A DNA stretch of 7,630 nt from an uncultured Lachnospiraceae bacterium (GTDB taxonomy: Bacteria; Bacillota; Clostridia; Lachnospirales; Lachnospiraceae): positions 1 to 7,630 of the forward strand of contig CACZSE010000325.1 of NCBI GenBank assembly GCA_902783735.1, read 5' to 3'. The notes below the pieces were generated by a model. It saw only the letters and a list, made by a program, of their open reading frames with translations, ran no database searches and was not told the origin of the DNA. The first letter of the stretch is position 1. The number at the start of each line of letters is the position of its first letter. Below are positions 7,067-7,630 of the stretch, in pieces. Position numbers and translations under genes: made by a program.

Positions 7067-7630
7067 ATGAGTTATAAGATTCTTGTAGCTGAAGATGACA
7101 ATGATATAGTTGAGATCTTGAGGTTATACCTTGAAAATGAGGGCTTCGAGCTTGTTATCGCAAGAGACGGTGAAGAGGCTTTCAATAAGTTTCAGGAAGC
7201 GGATATAGACATCGCTCTTATCGATATCATGATGCCGAAATTAAACGGCTATGAACTCATAAAAAAGATAAGAGACACCTCGATCATCCCGATAATCGTT
7301 ATGTCTGCAAAGAATATGGACAGCGATAAGATATTGGGACTTACACTCGGAGCCGATGACTATCTTACCAAGCCTTTTAATCCGCTTGAGGTAGTCGCTC
7401 GTATCAAATCCCAATTGAGAAGGTTTTATGATCTGAATACTTCTGTTCCCGACGAATCCAACAGTGTCATTACCGTAGGCGAACTCACTATGGATCCGTC
7501 AAACCTTTCGGTCAACAAAAACGGTCATGAGATAAGCTTAACGCCTACGGAATTTAAGATACTTGCCCTCATGATGAAGACGCCGGGCAAGATATATACC
7601 AAGATGCAGATATTTGAAAATATCAACGGC
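7067..7630 (+). CDS. OmpR/PhoB-family response regulator (3' end outside window)
   Basis: This is a cytoplasmic transcription regulator of a two-component system, activated by phosphorylation from a partner histidine kinase. 188 residues are visible. The receiver domain covers about residues 1-118, with acidic pocket Asp10/Asp11 (VAEDDND), phospho-acceptor Asp53 (LIDIMMP), Ser80 (MSA), Tyr99 and Lys102 (YLTKPF). All switch residues are present, so it should be phosphorylatable. After a linker the winged-helix DNA-binding domain begins near 136 (ITVGELTMD, SLTPTEFKIL). It is cut by the window end before the recognition helix, so DNA specificity cannot be judged. The overall look is VanR/PhoP-like. 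It follows leuD by 21 nt and is probably cotranscribed with leuCD. A histidine kinase is likely to follow beyond 7630. Confidence 0.94.
   Translation, partial: MSYKILVAEDDNDIVEILRLYLENEGFELVIARDGEEAFNKFQEADIDIALIDIMMPKLNGYELIKKIRDTSIIPIIVMSAKNMDSDKILGLTLGADDYLTKPFNPLEVVARIKSQLRRFYDLNTSVPDESNSVITVGELTMDPSNLSVNKNGHEISLTPTEFKILALMMKTPGKIYTKMQIFENING

Overview
The window reads as a chromosomal segment of a low-GC, anaerobic Firmicute, most likely a Lachnospiraceae relative (Butyrivibrio/Roseburia-like). This rests on the moderately AT-rich composition, strong AGGAGG-type ribosome binding sites, the short two-subunit LeuC/LeuD type and the VanR/PhoB-like regulator. The genus is inferred from protein flavour and has not been checked by a search. 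Every gene lies on the + strand.

Layout. (1) Positions 1-354 hold the C-terminal 117 codons of ketol-acid reductoisomerase (ilvC), closed by a strong intrinsic terminator at 368-401. (2) A sigma-A-like extended -10 promoter at 421-449 starts a tightly packed four-gene cassette, 501-5159: an ABC ATPase, a single-pass membrane protein of unknown family with an acidic cytoplasmic tail and a large outer domain, and two ABC-2-type permeases. Junctions are 2 nt apart, a 1-nt overlap and a 16-nt overlap, so the four products probably form one transporter. (3) A second promoter at 5189-5217 drives leuC (5249-6514) and leuD (6554-7045), the two subunits of 3-isopropylmalate dehydratase in leucine synthesis. 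(4) Only 21 nt downstream, with no terminator, an OmpR/PhoB-family response regulator starts at 7067 and runs off the window end.

How they fit together. IlvC and LeuCD belong to branched-chain amino acid synthesis. The ABC cassette sits between them with its own promoter and an upstream terminator, so it looks like an independent unit placed within a biosynthetic neighbourhood. No substrate can be read from the sequence. The least explained part is the 591-residue partner protein at 1175-2950. It carries a duplicated DPITGE motif flanking an extremely acidic linker, followed by one membrane helix and an outer domain of about 400 residues. Other points worth a second look are a perfect 11-bp hairpin inside the first permease gene, a second permease that seems to lack the last membrane helix, the missing terminator after the cassette, and the coupling of a response regulator to leuCD.
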